Assembly: GCA_947502835.1 (NCBI GenBank)
Contig: CANNBJ010000001.1
Coordinates: forward strand, 124,001-188,000
DNA: 64,000 nt
DNA from: Bdellovibrionales bacterium
GTDB lineage: Bacteria; Bdellovibrionota; UBA1018; CAIMNF01
Direction of reading: 5' to 3'
The position numbers and the translations under genes were made by a program. Below the pieces are notes generated by a model, which made no database searches, was not told the DNA's origin, and saw nothing but the letters and a program-made list of their open reading frames with translations. Positions 42,776-50,011 of this stretch are shown here, one piece after another; within the stretch, counting starts at the first letter, position 1; the number at the start of each line of letters is the position of its first letter.

Positions 42776-44059
42776 ATGAAGCCGAATCGACACGCACTGA
42801 TTTTCAGCACGGTTTGGCCTGAGCCCGATTCCTCTGCGGCGGGTGTTCGCCAAATGCAATGGATCAGGCTTCTTCTGCAGGATTTCGAGAGGGTGTCGCT
42901 GATCTCACCTGCCAAGCCGAAGGGGGAGCATGATTGGGGGAGGGTTGAAGTTCCGGACCGGGTCGAGTTTGTTCCAATGCCGCTCAATGATTGGTCCGTG
43001 CGGGATCGGTTGGTCGAGATGAATCCGGAACTTGTCTTGTTTGACCGTTTTTTGCTGGAGGAGCAATTCGGGGCGATCGTGTATGAGGCTCTTCCGGATG
43101 CTCTTGTGTTGATTGAAACCCAAGACTTGCATTTGGTCAGGCGCGCGCGGGAGCAGGCAAGGCTCGGTGAGATCCCCCGGGGTGTCGCACCCGGGTTTTA
43201 CCGGACGGAGACTGCGATTCGCGAGACCGCAGCGATTGAGCGCGCGGATTATTCCTTTGTGGTTTCCTCCTTCGAGGAGCACCTGCTGAGAGATGGGTTC
43301 GGGATCGGGTCTGAAAAGCAGGCCTGGATGCCCTTTTTTTATGACCCTCCGGTTCTTTCGAATTCGACCGCGGGGTTTGCCGAGCGATCGGACTTCGTGT
43401 GGATCGGGAATTTCAGGCATGCTCCAAACGCAGACGGACTCCGTTGGCTTCGGGAGAGGATCTGGCCCGGGATCCGGGAACGGATTCCAGGGGCGAAGTG
43501 CCGTGTGTATGGAGCCTACCCTTCGGAGGAATTCATGGCCTGGAATCGCGACAAGAGCTCGGGCATCGAGGTGATGGGGCCCGCACGACATCTTGACGAA
43601 GTCTTTTTGAAGGCGCGAGTGAATCTCGCACCCCTCCGATTCGGTGCCGGCGTGAAAGGAAAAATCCTCGAGGGATTTCGCTACGGGGTTCCCGCGGTCA
43701 CGACATGGATCGGGTTTGAGGGATTGATGGATCTCTCCCGGTCTCCGGATGAGTTTCCGGGTAGGGTTGTGGAGCATTCGGGGGGAGCTCAGGAATTCAT
43801 TGAGGCTGCGGTGCGCATGCATCAGGAGCCCCTCAAGTGGATGAGCGAGCATGAGAAGGCGATTGTATTGATGAAAACGGAGTTTTCGCAAGAGCGGGTG
43901 GAGCCCTTGCTACGTCAACGGGTCCGCGAATTGCTTTCCAAAAAAAGCGACGGAACTTTACCGGTCTGGAGAAGCAGGATCCTCAGGCATGAGCTTTCCA
44001 ATTCACGGAAGTATTTTTCAAAGTGGATTGAGGAGAAAGAGCGAAAGTCCAGGGAATGA
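42776..44059 (+). CDS. GT4-like glycosyltransferase
   Basis: 427 residues from the ATG at 42776; longer in-frame starts overlap the divergent gene. The GT-B fold is suggested by the N-terminal HALIFSTVWPEPDSSAAGVRQMQWIRLL and by the C-terminal half: DFVWIGNFRHAPNADGLRWLRERIWPGIRERIPGAKCRVYGAYPSEEF, then APLRFGAGVKGKILEGFRYGVPAVTTWIGFEG, which is the E-x7-E-like donor-binding region of GT4 enzymes. Acceptor and sugar are unknown. It stands alone, not in an obvious O-antigen or capsule cluster. No membrane segment is present. Confidence 0.85.
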   Translation: MKPNRHALIFSTVWPEPDSSAAGVRQMQWIRLLLQDFERVSLISPAKPKGEHDWGRVEVPDRVEFVPMPLNDWSVRDRLVEMNPELVLFDRFLLEEQFGAIVYEALPDALVLIETQDLHLVRRAREQARLGEIPRGVAPGFYRTETAIRETAAIERADYSFVVSSFEEHLLRDGFGIGSEKQAWMPFFYDPPVLSNSTAGFAERSDFVWIGNFRHAPNADGLRWLRERIWPGIRERIPGAKCRVYGAYPSEEFMAWNRDKSSGIEVMGPARHLDEVFLKARVNLAPLRFGAGVKGKILEGFRYGVPAVTTWIGFEGLMDLSRSPDEFPGRVVEHSGGAQEFIEAAVRMHQEPLKWMSEHEKAIVLMKTEFSQERVEPLLRQRVRELLSKKSDGTLPVWRSRILRHELSNSRKYFSKWIEEKERKSRE

Positions 44060-44075
44060 CCGGTGTGGTTGCGGA

Positions 44076-44273
44076 TCAATCGAGGATCGGCATGTCACCC
44101 ATGGATTCGATGAACGAAGAAGTCCCTGGTTCGGAGGAGGGGGTGCGGTCCGTTTTGGACTCAAGGCTCGGCGTGCTGAAAATTGCGATTCCAACGATGA
44201 TGGCGCAGACTCCACCCAAAAAAGTGAAGAGCAGATTCTCCGCGTGGTTTGCCTGGAATTCGAATTCATTCAT
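44076..44273 (-). CDS. Small single-span membrane protein
   Basis: 65 residues from MNEFEFQANHAEN; a TTG start further upstream would add nine residues. One hydrophobic segment, LLFTFLGGVCAIIVGIAIFS, spans the membrane, and the C-terminal tail is Ser/Glu/Asp-rich (KTDRTPSSEPGTSSFIES). No family is recognised. Support is the clean membrane span and the lack of a competing frame; the ribosome site is weak. Confidence 0.55.
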   Translation of the reverse strand: MNEFEFQANHAENLLFTFLGGVCAIIVGIAIFSTPSLESKTDRTPSSEPGTSSFIESMGDMPILD

Positions 44274-44319
44274 ACCTGTAGTCTCATCGGCAGGCGTCAA
44301 TAAAACTTGAGTAAAGAAA

Positions 44320-45081
44320 TCAGGAAATAAGCGAGCTGGTTCTGGGGCAGCTTTTCCTTCGGACCTTTACGGAATGAATCGGAAGTCCATCCTTGATGAA
44401 GAGCCGCTCAAACAGGGTCACGGCGGGGATGGTGAGGAGCTTTGCGTTCGGGTTGCCTGCATGCAGGTCCCGGGTCATCTCGATGATTTCAAAAGTATCA
44501 CTCAGCGAATGGAGGTTTTCGAGGATGAACTCGAAGTATTCGGCGTGGTCCGTCTTCAAATGGAAAATACCGGTCTTGCTCAACAGGGGAGCAACCGAGA
44601 GAAGCCATTCGCGATCCGCGGTCCGGTTTTTCTTCTGGGCTTTTTTGGGCCATGGATCCGGGAAGAACATATGCAGAAAATCGACCTCTCCTTCGGTAAA
44701 CATGAAGGGAAGCCGGTCTGCGTTCGCCCGGAACGCCAAGAGATTGCGGACCTCGAACTTTTGTGATTTCTCGGCCAACCGGTAGATCTGTTTGAACTTC
44801 CAGTCGATGCCGATGTAAAGCGCATTTGGGTTTTGTCGGGCCCATTCCAGGCACACGTGTCCCGCATTGCAGCCGATTTCGACATGCAGGGGGATTCCCG
44901 AAACCGAAGCCTTGCTGCCGGAAACGGGGAAGTGATTCCTCCAGTTTCCGCGGTGGGCTTCTGTATCGTGGTCTGTGTACGCAAGTCCCCTGAGACCCTC
45001 CGGGAGGTTTTTCAACTTCTCCCAGTAGATGTTCTTTGAGGGGGCGTACCTGAATTCGGGGCTAGACACCGAGCGAGACAT
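44320..45081 (-). CDS. trmB: tRNA (guanine-N7-)-methyltransferase TrmB
   Basis: 253 residues. TrmB makes m7G46 in the variable loop of many tRNAs. The SAM motif is LHVEIGCNAGHVCLEWARQNP, followed by YIGIDWKFKQIYRLAEK, then LPFMFTEGEVDFLHMFFPDPWPKKAQKKNR with the PDPWPK catalytic segment. LLSKTGIFHLKTDHAEYFEFILENL completes the family. The N-terminal 55 residues (SPEFRYAPSKNIYWEKL) are a lineage-specific extension. The flagellin gene lies upstream on the same strand, with a hairpin between. Confidence 0.93.
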   Translation of the reverse strand: MSRSVSSPEFRYAPSKNIYWEKLKNLPEGLRGLAYTDHDTEAHRGNWRNHFPVSGSKASVSGIPLHVEIGCNAGHVCLEWARQNPNALYIGIDWKFKQIYRLAEKSQKFEVRNLLAFRANADRLPFMFTEGEVDFLHMFFPDPWPKKAQKKNRTADREWLLSVAPLLSKTGIFHLKTDHAEYFEFILENLHSLSDTFEIIEMTRDLHAGNPNAKLLTIPAVTLFERLFIKDGLPIHSVKVRRKSCPRTSSLIS

Positions 45082-45193
45082 AAATAGGACAAGGGGTGTA
45101 ACTCGAATGATATCGCTTTGTAAAGGCTTTGGGCCCTTTGGCCGGAGCTTTCACTGCCGACCTGGCGGAATATGCACTCTCGTTTTCAGGGAG

Positions 45194-45220
45194 CGCACAC
45201 CCCGCCAGGCGGAGTGTGCG
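45194..45220 (-). terminator. GC-rich hairpin after the flagellin gene
   Basis: CGCACAC at 45194-45200 pairs with GTGTGCG at 45214-45220, and the stem continues through CCGCC/GGCGG with one mismatch. It lies about 50 bases beyond the flagellin stop on the minus strand. No T-run follows, so the ending may be factor-dependent or the hairpin may only protect the 3' end. Confidence 0.5.
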
Positions 45221-45225
45221 TATCA

Positions 45226-45242
45226 TGAGTCATCCGGACTCA
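45226..45242 (-). promoter_or_regulatory. GGA-loop hairpin in the flagellin 3' region
   Basis: On the minus strand TGAGTC pairs with GACTCA around the five-base loop CGGAT, about 30 bases after the flagellin stop. It is smaller than the leader hairpin but shows the same presentation of GGA in a pentaloop. Confidence 0.45.
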
Positions 45243-45269
45243 ATCCCATGTTGTCTATCGCTCGGGGTC

Positions 45270-46103
45270 TTAGCCGAGAAGTTTCAGAACTTGTTGCGGA
45301 TTCGCATTGGCTTGGCCAAGGACCGAGATTCCGGCCTGAGCAAGAATGTTGTTCTTGGTCAGTTCAGAGGTCTCTGCAGCCATGTCCGTGTCACGGATCC
45401 GGGAGCGTGCGGCTTCCAAGTTCTCGCGGTAGGTCCCGATGTTGTTGATCGTGGACTGGAGGCGGTTTTGGAGTGCGCCGAGAGCCGAGCGGTTCTCATT
45501 CAAGCGGGTGAGCGCTGAATCGAGTTTCGCAAGGTTCACTTGGGAGGATTCTTTGTTTGCAGTTGAGATTCCCTCAATTCCGAGGGCGTCTGTTCCGACG
45601 TTCTGTTGTTGAGCGTCGAATACCAGGCGATCCTGGGCTGCATTATTATTGATTCCGACTTGGATTTCGAGCTTGTTGCCGGAACCATTCAAAAGTTTGG
45701 TGCCATTGAATTCAGTAGTGGTCGCGATTCGATCGATTTCGGAGCGCAACTGCTGAACTTCTTTATCGATGAAGCTTCTTTCCTTGTCACCGATGGTGTC
45801 GGAAGCAGCCTGGATCGAGAGTTCTCTCATTCGGACGAGAATGTTTGCAATCTCGTTGGTTCCGCCTTCGGCCACTTGAATCATCGAGATCCCGTCCTGG
45901 GCGTTTCTGCCTGCCTGGGAGAGGGAGCGGGTGGATGCACGGATTCGCTCTGAAATTGCGAGTCCTGCAGCATCATCGCCTGCACGGTTGATTCGGTTAC
46001 CAGAAGAGAGGCGCTCAAGTGAGCCCTCTTGTGCCCTACGGTTTTGATCCAAGTTACGCTGGGCGATCATCGCTTGGAGGTTAGTATTGATACGCAAACC
46101 CAT
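45270..46103 (-). CDS. fliC: Flagellin
   Basis: 277 residues, the compact size with little or no variable D2/D3 region. The N-terminal D0/D1 helices (MGLRINTNLQAMIAQRNLDQNRRAQEGSLERLSSGNRINRAGDDAAGLAISERIRA) and the C-terminal helices (SRIRDTDMAAETSELTKNNILAQAGISVLGQANANPQQVLKLLG) are standard. It is exported by the flagellar type III apparatus and forms the filament. AAGGAG precedes the ATG, a sigma-28-type promoter lies about 95 bases upstream, and the leader holds an AGGA-loop hairpin. No other flagellar genes are in the window, so this is an isolated filament gene. Confidence 0.97.
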   Translation of the reverse strand: MGLRINTNLQAMIAQRNLDQNRRAQEGSLERLSSGNRINRAGDDAAGLAISERIRASTRSLSQAGRNAQDGISMIQVAEGGTNEIANILVRMRELSIQAASDTIGDKERSFIDKEVQQLRSEIDRIATTTEFNGTKLLNGSGNKLEIQVGINNNAAQDRLVFDAQQQNVGTDALGIEGISTANKESSQVNLAKLDSALTRLNENRSALGALQNRLQSTINNIGTYRENLEAARSRIRDTDMAAETSELTKNNILAQAGISVLGQANANPQQVLKLLG

Positions 46104-46145
46104 GGTTAGTCTCCTTTTTCAACATAGGTATTCTTCCATGAGTTA

Positions 46146-46163
46146 ATCGTGATCCTTCACGAT
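46146..46163 (-). promoter_or_regulatory. AGGA-loop hairpin in the flagellin leader
   Basis: On the minus strand ATCGTGA-AGGA-TCACGAT forms a perfect seven-base-pair stem with loop AGGA, 43-60 bases before the flagellin ATG and downstream of the sigma-28-type promoter. Together with the AAGGAG ribosome site it gives two A(N)GGA sites in the leader, the arrangement known for CsrA control of flagellin in Bacillus. Confidence 0.6.
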
Positions 46164-46196
46164 ATCAGGCAGTCCGAGAATCGCCCGACAATGTGC

Positions 46197-46223
46197 ATAT
46201 CGGCGGTGTCCTTTTTGACTTGA
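46197..46223 (-). promoter_or_regulatory. Sigma-28 (FliA)-type promoter of flagellin
   Basis: On the minus strand TCAAGTCA (46216-46223), an 11-base spacer and GCCGATAT (46197-46204) match the flagellar consensus TAAAGTTT-N11-GCCGATAA at 12 of 16 positions. Transcription would start near 46190, leaving a leader of about 85 bases. Confidence 0.8.
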
Positions 46224-46384
46224 GAAAAAAATGCAGTGATAACAGCAAGTTATACCAGATTAAAGAAATCAGGTATTTTTAAACTGCTGATATTTAAATA
46301 AAATTCGCGCAAAAGGGGGGACTCAGAAGGCCGGAAAAAAATGCAGCGCGCTCGTGATTGTAGAGCCGGGTGAGTGCCAGGGGA

Positions 46385-46546
46385 GTCTCTGAATTGATGT
46401 GGTTTTGGCCGACTCTCGCGAGTTACACCCGGGCAGGAGCCCGGGTGAGGGGTGCATGCCACGCCGGAGCAGGATGCGTAGGCGACCTGACGCCAGCGAG
46501 GCCGCAGGACGCGGCTCGGAGGCTAAAACCACATCAATTCAGAGAC
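46385..46546 (+). repeat. Palindromic element with type-B core (B46)
   Basis: Arms 46385-46410 and 46521-46546 pair over 26 bases with one G.T. The 110-base core starts GACTCTCGCGAG and ends GCGGCTCGGA, as in A1. It carries a perfect nine-base-pair stem CACCCGGGC with loop AGGA (46426-46447), a GC-AGGAT-GC hairpin inside a CGCC/GGCG stem (46462-46484), and GCCGC-AGGAC-GCGGC (46501-46515). It lies between the divergent flagellin and bolA genes. Between the promoter and this element (46224-46384) I see nothing definite. Confidence 0.85.
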
Positions 46547-46636
46547 TTCTCTTACCTCAGATTGCTCCATACCCAATCTTCGGGTGTCGTGTATCGCTTG
46601 CTTCCGGTTTTCTGGATTTTCTGCTATAAACCTCGC

Positions 46637-46891
46637 ATGACTCCCGAACAAGTGAAGGCCCGAATCAAGCAACTCCATGCGGAAACCCACGTGGAAGTGA
46701 CCGATCTCACCGGAACCATGGATCACTACCAGGTTCTGGTGGTGAGCCCCGCGTTTGAAGGCAAGATGATGATCGAACAGCAGAAGATGATCATGGGCTT
46801 GCTCAAGGCCGAGATCGATACCGAAGAAGTTCATGCGCTTACCATGAAAACCTACACGCCTGCGCAATACCAAAAATTTGGAGGAAAATGA
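46637..46891 (+). CDS. bolA: BolA-family protein
   Basis: 84 residues from the ATG at 46637; longer in-frame starts would run through element B46. BolA-like proteins bind Fe-S clusters together with CGFS glutaredoxins and take part in iron signalling or cluster delivery. The fold signature is HVEVTDLTGTMDHYQVLVVSPAFEGKMMIEQQKMIMGLLKAEIDTEEVHALTMKTYTP. The conserved His in the HALTM strand is a usual cluster ligand. The last four bases overlap the glutaredoxin start (GGAAAATGAAAATG), giving a classic BolA-Grx4 pair. Confidence 0.93.
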   Translation: MTPEQVKARIKQLHAETHVEVTDLTGTMDHYQVLVVSPAFEGKMMIEQQKMIMGLLKAEIDTEEVHALTMKTYTPAQYQKFGGK

Positions 46892-47208
46892 AAATGGCAC
46901 ATCCCCTGACCAATGAAGTTGAAAAGCTCGTAACCCAAAATGAAGTGGTGATCTACATGAAGGGCTCACCCGAGTTCCCCATGTGCGGATTTTCAGCTCG
47001 TGCCGTCGCGGTCTTGAAAGCCGCAGGCGTGAGCAAGATCGCATCCTTTGATGTGTTGTCCGATGACGACATGTGGACCGCACTGGAAGAGTTCACCCAA
47101 TGGCCGACCGTTCCCCAGATCTTCATCAAAGGGAAGTTTGTCGGAGGGTGCGACATCGTGACCGAGATGTTTGAGCGCGGTGAGCTTCAAGAAGCCCTGA
47201 AGTCCTGA
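46888..47208 (+). CDS. grxD: Monothiol CGFS glutaredoxin, Grx4 type
   Basis: 106 residues. The active site FPMCGFSARA (Cys33) and the glutathione-binding segments KGSPEFP, QWPTVPQIFIKG and VGGCDIV are as in Grx4/Grx5. Such proteins hold a [2Fe-2S] cluster with glutathione, or with BolA as hetero-partner, and deliver clusters. The start overlaps bolA by four bases. Glutathione could come from the gshA pathway encoded at 40.6-41.9 kb. An ATG two codons later (MAHPLT) is an alternative start. Confidence 0.95.
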   Translation: MKMAHPLTNEVEKLVTQNEVVIYMKGSPEFPMCGFSARAVAVLKAAGVSKIASFDVLSDDDMWTALEEFTQWPTVPQIFIKGKFVGGCDIVTEMFERGELQEALKS

Positions 47209-47230
47209 CGGGGCGTTTGGTTGCACTCAT

Positions 47231-48256
47231 TCAAGCATGCGACGGTAAATACAAAACTTCGTCAATCGTGCGTGCGCCAAACAGGATCATGAACAAGCGA
47301 TCGAGCCCGATTGCGATCCCGGACGTCGGGGGCATCCGCTCAATTGCGGTGAGCAACTCCTCATCGATCGGAGACTCGGGCCAATCCGAGCCGTAGGTTT
47401 CCTTGCGGATTTTCTGATCTTTTTCGAAGTTCAGTCTTTGTTTGGCCGGATCCCGCAATTCATCAAACGCGTTTCCAAGTTCAGTTCTCCCCACATACAC
47501 TTCGAAACGGTTCGCCCACGCAAATCCCGTTTCATCCAAGACCGGATTGCAGAGCGAGCTTTGACTGAGCGGGTAGTGGGTCACAAAAAAAGCCTCATGT
47601 TCGGGAAGCTTGGGTTCGATCAAATTCAACCAAAGTTTGAAATACAGGTCATCCCAGGGCTCATGGTCTTCGGCGGCAAGCCCGTGGCGGCGGCACAGCT
47701 CCGCGAGGGTCCTGGCCTCGGTGAGTTCCCGAAGATTCACTCCCAGGTGATGCAGGAACAGATCGACGACGCGAAATCGACGCCATGGACCTTCCAACGA
47801 AAGGGTCCGGCCCGCACTCTCAAAGCGCAAGCTCTGATGGGTGCGCAGGGCGAGGTTGCAGAAGAGTGTTTCAACCCGGTCTTGCAGCCCTTCCAGGCTC
47901 AGGTTCGTTTCATAAAACTCAAGCATCGTGAATTCCGGATGATGCTCGGGGGAGCGGGGCTCATTCCGAAAGGATGAACAAATTTGAAAAATCCTGGGCA
48001 TTCCCTTCGCGAGGAGCTTTTTCATCCCGAACTCCGGGGATGTGGGCAGGAATCTCGGGGGGGTGCCATCAGGGCCGTGGAGCTCGAAGGGGCGGATGTG
48101 GGGTTCCATCCCCGGGCTTTGTACGATCATCGGGGTTCGGACCTCGCGGTAGCCGAGATTCCAAAAAAATTCCCGAATGGATCGCTCCAGGTCGCTGCGT
48201 TTTTCCATGAGGGTGATTTGCCGAGTCATCATTTGGGGAGGATCAAACCATGACAT
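47231..48256 (-). CDS. epmA: EF-P-(R)-beta-lysine ligase EpmA
   Basis: 341 residues. EpmA (GenX/PoxA) is a class II LysRS paralogue without anticodon-binding domain that attaches lysine to elongation factor P. The catalytic core has FFWNLGYREVRTPMIVQSPGMEPHI, FLPTSPEFGMKKLLAKGMPRIFQICSSFRNEP, HHPEFTMLEFY (motif 2) and PPTSGIAIGLDRLFMILFGARTIDEVLYLP (motif 3). The length and lack of an OB domain separate it from LysRS. EpmB and efp are not in the window. The Nudix gene is divergent from it. Confidence 0.94.
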   Translation of the reverse strand: MSWFDPPQMMTRQITLMEKRSDLERSIREFFWNLGYREVRTPMIVQSPGMEPHIRPFELHGPDGTPPRFLPTSPEFGMKKLLAKGMPRIFQICSSFRNEPRSPEHHPEFTMLEFYETNLSLEGLQDRVETLFCNLALRTHQSLRFESAGRTLSLEGPWRRFRVVDLFLHHLGVNLRELTEARTLAELCRRHGLAAEDHEPWDDLYFKLWLNLIEPKLPEHEAFFVTHYPLSQSSLCNPVLDETGFAWANRFEVYVGRTELGNAFDELRDPAKQRLNFEKDQKIRKETYGSDWPESPIDEELLTAIERMPPTSGIAIGLDRLFMILFGARTIDEVLYLPSHA

Positions 48257-48308
48257 GCTTCAAACTTGAAAGGAAGCGTGTATTGTATTTGTGGCAGGAG
48301 AAACAGGG

Positions 48309-48902
48309 ATGAATGCTCTCTTTGAGGCCCTTAAATTAATCGAAAAGCTGAAAGAGCCGGGGTTTCCGTTTCCGAGTTCGGGGGAATCCCGTGCACGTGC
48401 CTCTGTCCTTGCACTGTTTTCGGGAGAAACCTTCGATTGTGCCGAAATCCTCCTGCTCAAGCGCTCCTCCACCGTTCTCACTCATCCCGATCAGGTGGCA
48501 TTTCCCGGAGGAGGGGTTGAGGAGCAGGATCTCGGCAGTCCGGTTGAGACGGCGCTTCGTGAGACTTTTGAAGAAGTCGGAATTGTTCGCGACGGGATCC
48601 TTCCTGTGGGAGTGCTCCCGGGCCTTCCGACCGTAAGCGGGGGAATGTTTGTCTCCCCTGTTCTTGCATTCGCCACTCCCAAGGCGAGGGGTGCGCCGAT
48701 CATCCCGGATCCCTCCGAGGTGGCGCATGCGGGATGGGTGCGGGTCCGCGACCTGGTGTTCACTCGAACGGAAGAGGAGCGCATGGTTCGGGGAGCGCGG
48801 ATTCTTTTGCCGGAATTTCAATGGGAGCAGGAAAGGATGTGGGGGATGACCGCATTGATTTTTGATCTCATTTTAAGGCGGTATGCTAGGATCGGGGAAT
48901 GA
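48309..48902 (+). CDS. Nudix hydrolase, CoA pyrophosphatase-like
   Basis: 197 residues from the ATG at 48309, which has AGGAG eight bases upstream. The segment LLLKRSSTVLTHPDQVAFPGGGVEEQDLGSPVETALRETFEEVGI combines the Nudix box (REtFEEVGI) with the preceding LLTxRS...H...QVAFPGG signature of the NUDT7/YeaB CoA-pyrophosphatase group. These cleave CoA to 3',5'-ADP and phosphopantetheine. The C-terminal part (RMWGMTALIFDLILRRYARIG) is also typical. Its stop overlaps the next gene's ATG. Confidence 0.9.
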   Translation: MNALFEALKLIEKLKEPGFPFPSSGESRARASVLALFSGETFDCAEILLLKRSSTVLTHPDQVAFPGGGVEEQDLGSPVETALRETFEEVGIVRDGILPVGVLPGLPTVSGGMFVSPVLAFATPKARGAPIIPDPSEVAHAGWVRVRDLVFTRTEEERMVRGARILLPEFQWEQERMWGMTALIFDLILRRYARIGE

Positions 48903-49423
48903 TGAAGCACTGGAACGTCCTGGCATTGGCAGCGATTGTTTTTTTCACCCAAATGAATCAAAAGGCCCTTGCGGCGGGGGAGCCATGGAAGGGGCAAACC
49001 GAGGTGAGCCCCGTTGAGCTCGGCTTGATGGCGGGTGCTGCGATTTACGGGGATGATGTGCATTGGAGTTCCCTTGCCACCATTGCCTATCTATTCAAGG
49101 ATCAAGGGTTTCTGGATGACATCGATGATCGCGTCTGGATTGAGATGGAACTCGGTCCCACGTTTTTTTCCACTGATAATTCGAATCAAACGGGTCTCCA
49201 ATACAGCACGCATTTGCGTTGGGACTTCACCTACAATGAGACTTGGACCTTGTACGGTCTTGGCGGTCTGTCGGGATATGGTCTTCCCGAAAGCGAAGGC
49301 TCCGCGTTTACGATTCACCCGAGGTTTGGAGCAGGTGTTCAGTATCAGACCAAGGCGGCTCTCATGTTTCGGGGCGAAGTTTCAGCTGAGTTCATCGGTC
49401 TCGGAGTTGCGCTCAACTTCTAG
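48899..49423 (+). CDS. Small outer-membrane beta-barrel-like protein
   Basis: 174 residues. A signal peptide (HWNVLALAAIVFFTQMNQKALA) is followed by alternating amphipathic strands with aromatic residues (LATIAYLFKDQGF, RVWIEMELGPTFFSTD, TGLQYSTHLRWDFTYNETWTLYGLGGLSGYG, FTIHPRFGAGVQYQ) and a C-terminal strand ending in Phe (FIGLGVALNF). That end pattern is a BAM recognition signal. An eight-stranded barrel of the OmpA/PagL size is likely. The specific function is unknown. Overlaps the Nudix gene by four bases. Confidence 0.78.
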   Translation: MMKHWNVLALAAIVFFTQMNQKALAAGEPWKGQTEVSPVELGLMAGAAIYGDDVHWSSLATIAYLFKDQGFLDDIDDRVWIEMELGPTFFSTDNSNQTGLQYSTHLRWDFTYNETWTLYGLGGLSGYGLPESEGSAFTIHPRFGAGVQYQTKAALMFRGEVSAEFIGLGVALNF

Positions 49424-49441
49424 GATTTGGAAATCGCAGGC

Positions 49442-50011
49442 ATGATCAAGATGGCAGATCTTTTTCCGCACCCCGGAGGTGAAACCCGGGAAACCATCGG
49501 TGTCACGATCCGTTCCGGTGCCTCAATTCTGGGCGGAATGCTCGAGCTGCATTATGAACTGAGAGCGAATCCCGGAGAGTCTCTCCCGGGAGTGTTTCAA
49601 GACCTTCCGCCGCTCCGTGTGGATCGGAAGTCCGAGCTTTGGAAGGAAATCTGCTTTGAAGCCTTCCTTCCTGCACGGGATCGGGAATCGTATGTTGAGT
49701 TCAATGGCGCGATGAACGGGGATTGGGATCTTTATCATTTCGATTCCTACCGGTCCGGAATGAGGCGCGTCCCCTGTGAGGTGGATGCATCGCCCCGACT
49801 CTTGTCACGTGAGGGAGGGGGATCGCTCTTTCGGATCGCCTTTTCTCTGCCGGAGTCCCTTTTTTCTGGACTCGGGGCGCTTGGCCCGATCGGATTGACA
49901 ACGGTATTGAAAACAGAAACCGGGACCACGTACTGGGCCCTCAACCATAAGGGGATGAAGCCCGACTTTCATCTCCGATCGAGCTTCCTTTATGATCCAA
50001 TTCGGAATTGA
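49442..50011 (+). CDS. DOMON-like domain protein
   Basis: 189 residues from the ATG at 49442; an ATG at 49451 and a TTG at 49427 are alternatives. The pattern LHYELRANPGESLPGVFQDLPPLRVDRKSELWKEICFEAFLPARDRESYVEFNGAMNGDWDLYHFDSYRSGMR matches the DOMON-like beta-sandwich proteins often found next to NamZ (DUF1343) and MurB-related genes. The domain probably binds a carbohydrate or haem. No signal peptide is seen. It overlaps namZ by 20 bases, which strengthens a cell-wall-sugar link. Confidence 0.72.
   Translation: MIKMADLFPHPGGETRETIGVTIRSGASILGGMLELHYELRANPGESLPGVFQDLPPLRVDRKSELWKEICFEAFLPARDRESYVEFNGAMNGDWDLYHFDSYRSGMRRVPCEVDASPRLLSREGGGSLFRIAFSLPESLFSGLGALGPIGLTTVLKTETGTTYWALNHKGMKPDFHLRSSFLYDPIRN

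Noticed and set aside
46323-46532. Open frames through B46 and A3 giving similar peptides (YTRAGARVRGACHAGAGC)
   Set aside because: The peptide similarity comes from the shared palindromic core, which also occurs in other frames; the structure is RNA-like, not coding.
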